This document shows, one piece after another, positions 5,589 to 5,927 of a stretch of 5,927 nucleotides of DNA. The DNA comes from Bacteroidales bacterium UBA4417 (GTDB lineage Bacteria > Bacteroidota > Bacteroidia > Bacteroidales > UBA4417). Position 1 is the stretch's first letter. Each line of letters opens with the position of its first letter. The notes under the pieces were generated by a model, which saw only the letters and a program-made list of their open reading frames with translations, was not told where the DNA came from and made no database searches. The translations under genes were made by a program, and so were the position numbers. The stretch covers positions 3,590 through 9,516 of the forward strand of contig DGQJ01000118.1 of assembly GCA_002389705.1 (NCBI GenBank), read 5' to 3'.

Positions 5589-5927
5589 TCAGAACGGGGC
5601 GCACTCCATTTCTTTGTGATTACGGCCGCGGCTGCTAAAACTGTCTATACCGCCAAACATGCTGAATTCATCAAATTCGAAAATCAGCGATATTTCGTGC
5701 GATGCCCTGCCGGCTGTGCGCAGGTCAGTAATCAGGTAATCGTAAGTGTACATCACTTTCACGCGTGATTCTTTGCTCCAGGGTGCATTAAAACCAACCT
5801 GGAAAATGGCATCCTTGGCTTCGAAAAAGTTAAAATCCTGGTTGCGGAACCAAACGCCGAAATAAATTGACGATTTCAGGATGTTCATTCCCAGGGTGTA
5901 GGTCGAAAATTCATCCTGTTTTTCGTA
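5589..5927 (-). CDS. PorP/SprF-family outer-membrane protein, C-terminal part (cut by window edge)
   Basis: The minus-strand frame is open from the right edge to the TGA at 5589-5591, giving 112 residues; the true start lies outside the window, and the internal Met at 5888 is not the start. The alternating polar/hydrophobic strands fit a small outer-membrane beta-barrel, and the segments VGFNAPW, VMYTYDYLITDLRTAGRASH and EISLIFEFDEF resemble the end of PorP/SprF proteins (pattern YSYDY...GSHEISL). Family members take part in type IX secretion and gliding, often paired with large adhesin-like proteins; which role applies here cannot be told. It is convergent with era and shares the terminator at 5535-5566. 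The assignment rests on my recall of the family pattern over a short stretch. Confidence 0.75.
   Translation of the reverse strand, partial: YEKQDEFSTYTLGMNILKSSIYFGVWFRNQDFNFFEAKDAIFQVGFNAPWSKESRVKVMYTYDYLITDLRTAGRASHEISLIFEFDEFSMFGGIDSFSSRGRNHKEMECAPF

Overview
The window reads as Bacteroidota (Bacteroidetes) chromosome. It carries the start of a SusC/RagA-type TonB-linked outer-membrane protein, a TPR/membrane/HTH regulator of the DUF6377 type, and the end of a PorP/SprF-type protein. Three promoter elements match the Bacteroidota -7 consensus TAnnTTTG, the start codons lack strong Shine-Dalgarno sequences, and the initiator tRNA ends in TACTA rather than an encoded CCA. I cannot name a genus.

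Left part (1-3260), all on the minus strand: the first 412 codons of a susC-like gene, running off the left edge; its promoter and a foldable leader; a terminator; then a complete 567-residue one-component membrane regulator with its own well-formed -33/-7 promoter. The regulator's promoter is wrapped in a perfect 13-bp inverted repeat, and part of that repeat recurs nearly unchanged in the susC leader. The simplest reading is a sensor/regulator that controls itself and the adjacent nutrient-uptake system, similar in layout to SusR and the Sus system.

Middle part (3258-4028): a gene-free spacer, then an imperfect tandem duplication of about 172 bp. The unit consists of the last 19 bases of an initiator tRNA gene, its terminator hairpin and downstream DNA. 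The two copies are almost identical at both ends but only about half identical in a 51-bp core of equal length. The intact tRNA-fMet gene (minus strand) lies at the right end and is divergent from era.

Right part (4029-5927): a complete Era GTPase gene on the plus strand. The last 30 codons of era plus the first two bases of the stop recur 577 bp downstream with one base change, so 485 bp of gene-free, repeat-rich DNA is bracketed by two copies of the era 3' end. A hairpin that can end transcription from both sides separates this from the convergent C-terminal part of a PorP/SprF-family gene, which runs off the right edge.

The genes are ordinary for this phylum. The features worth a second look are the candidate operator shared by the regulator and susC, and the two duplicated gene 3' ends (tRNA-fMet and era).
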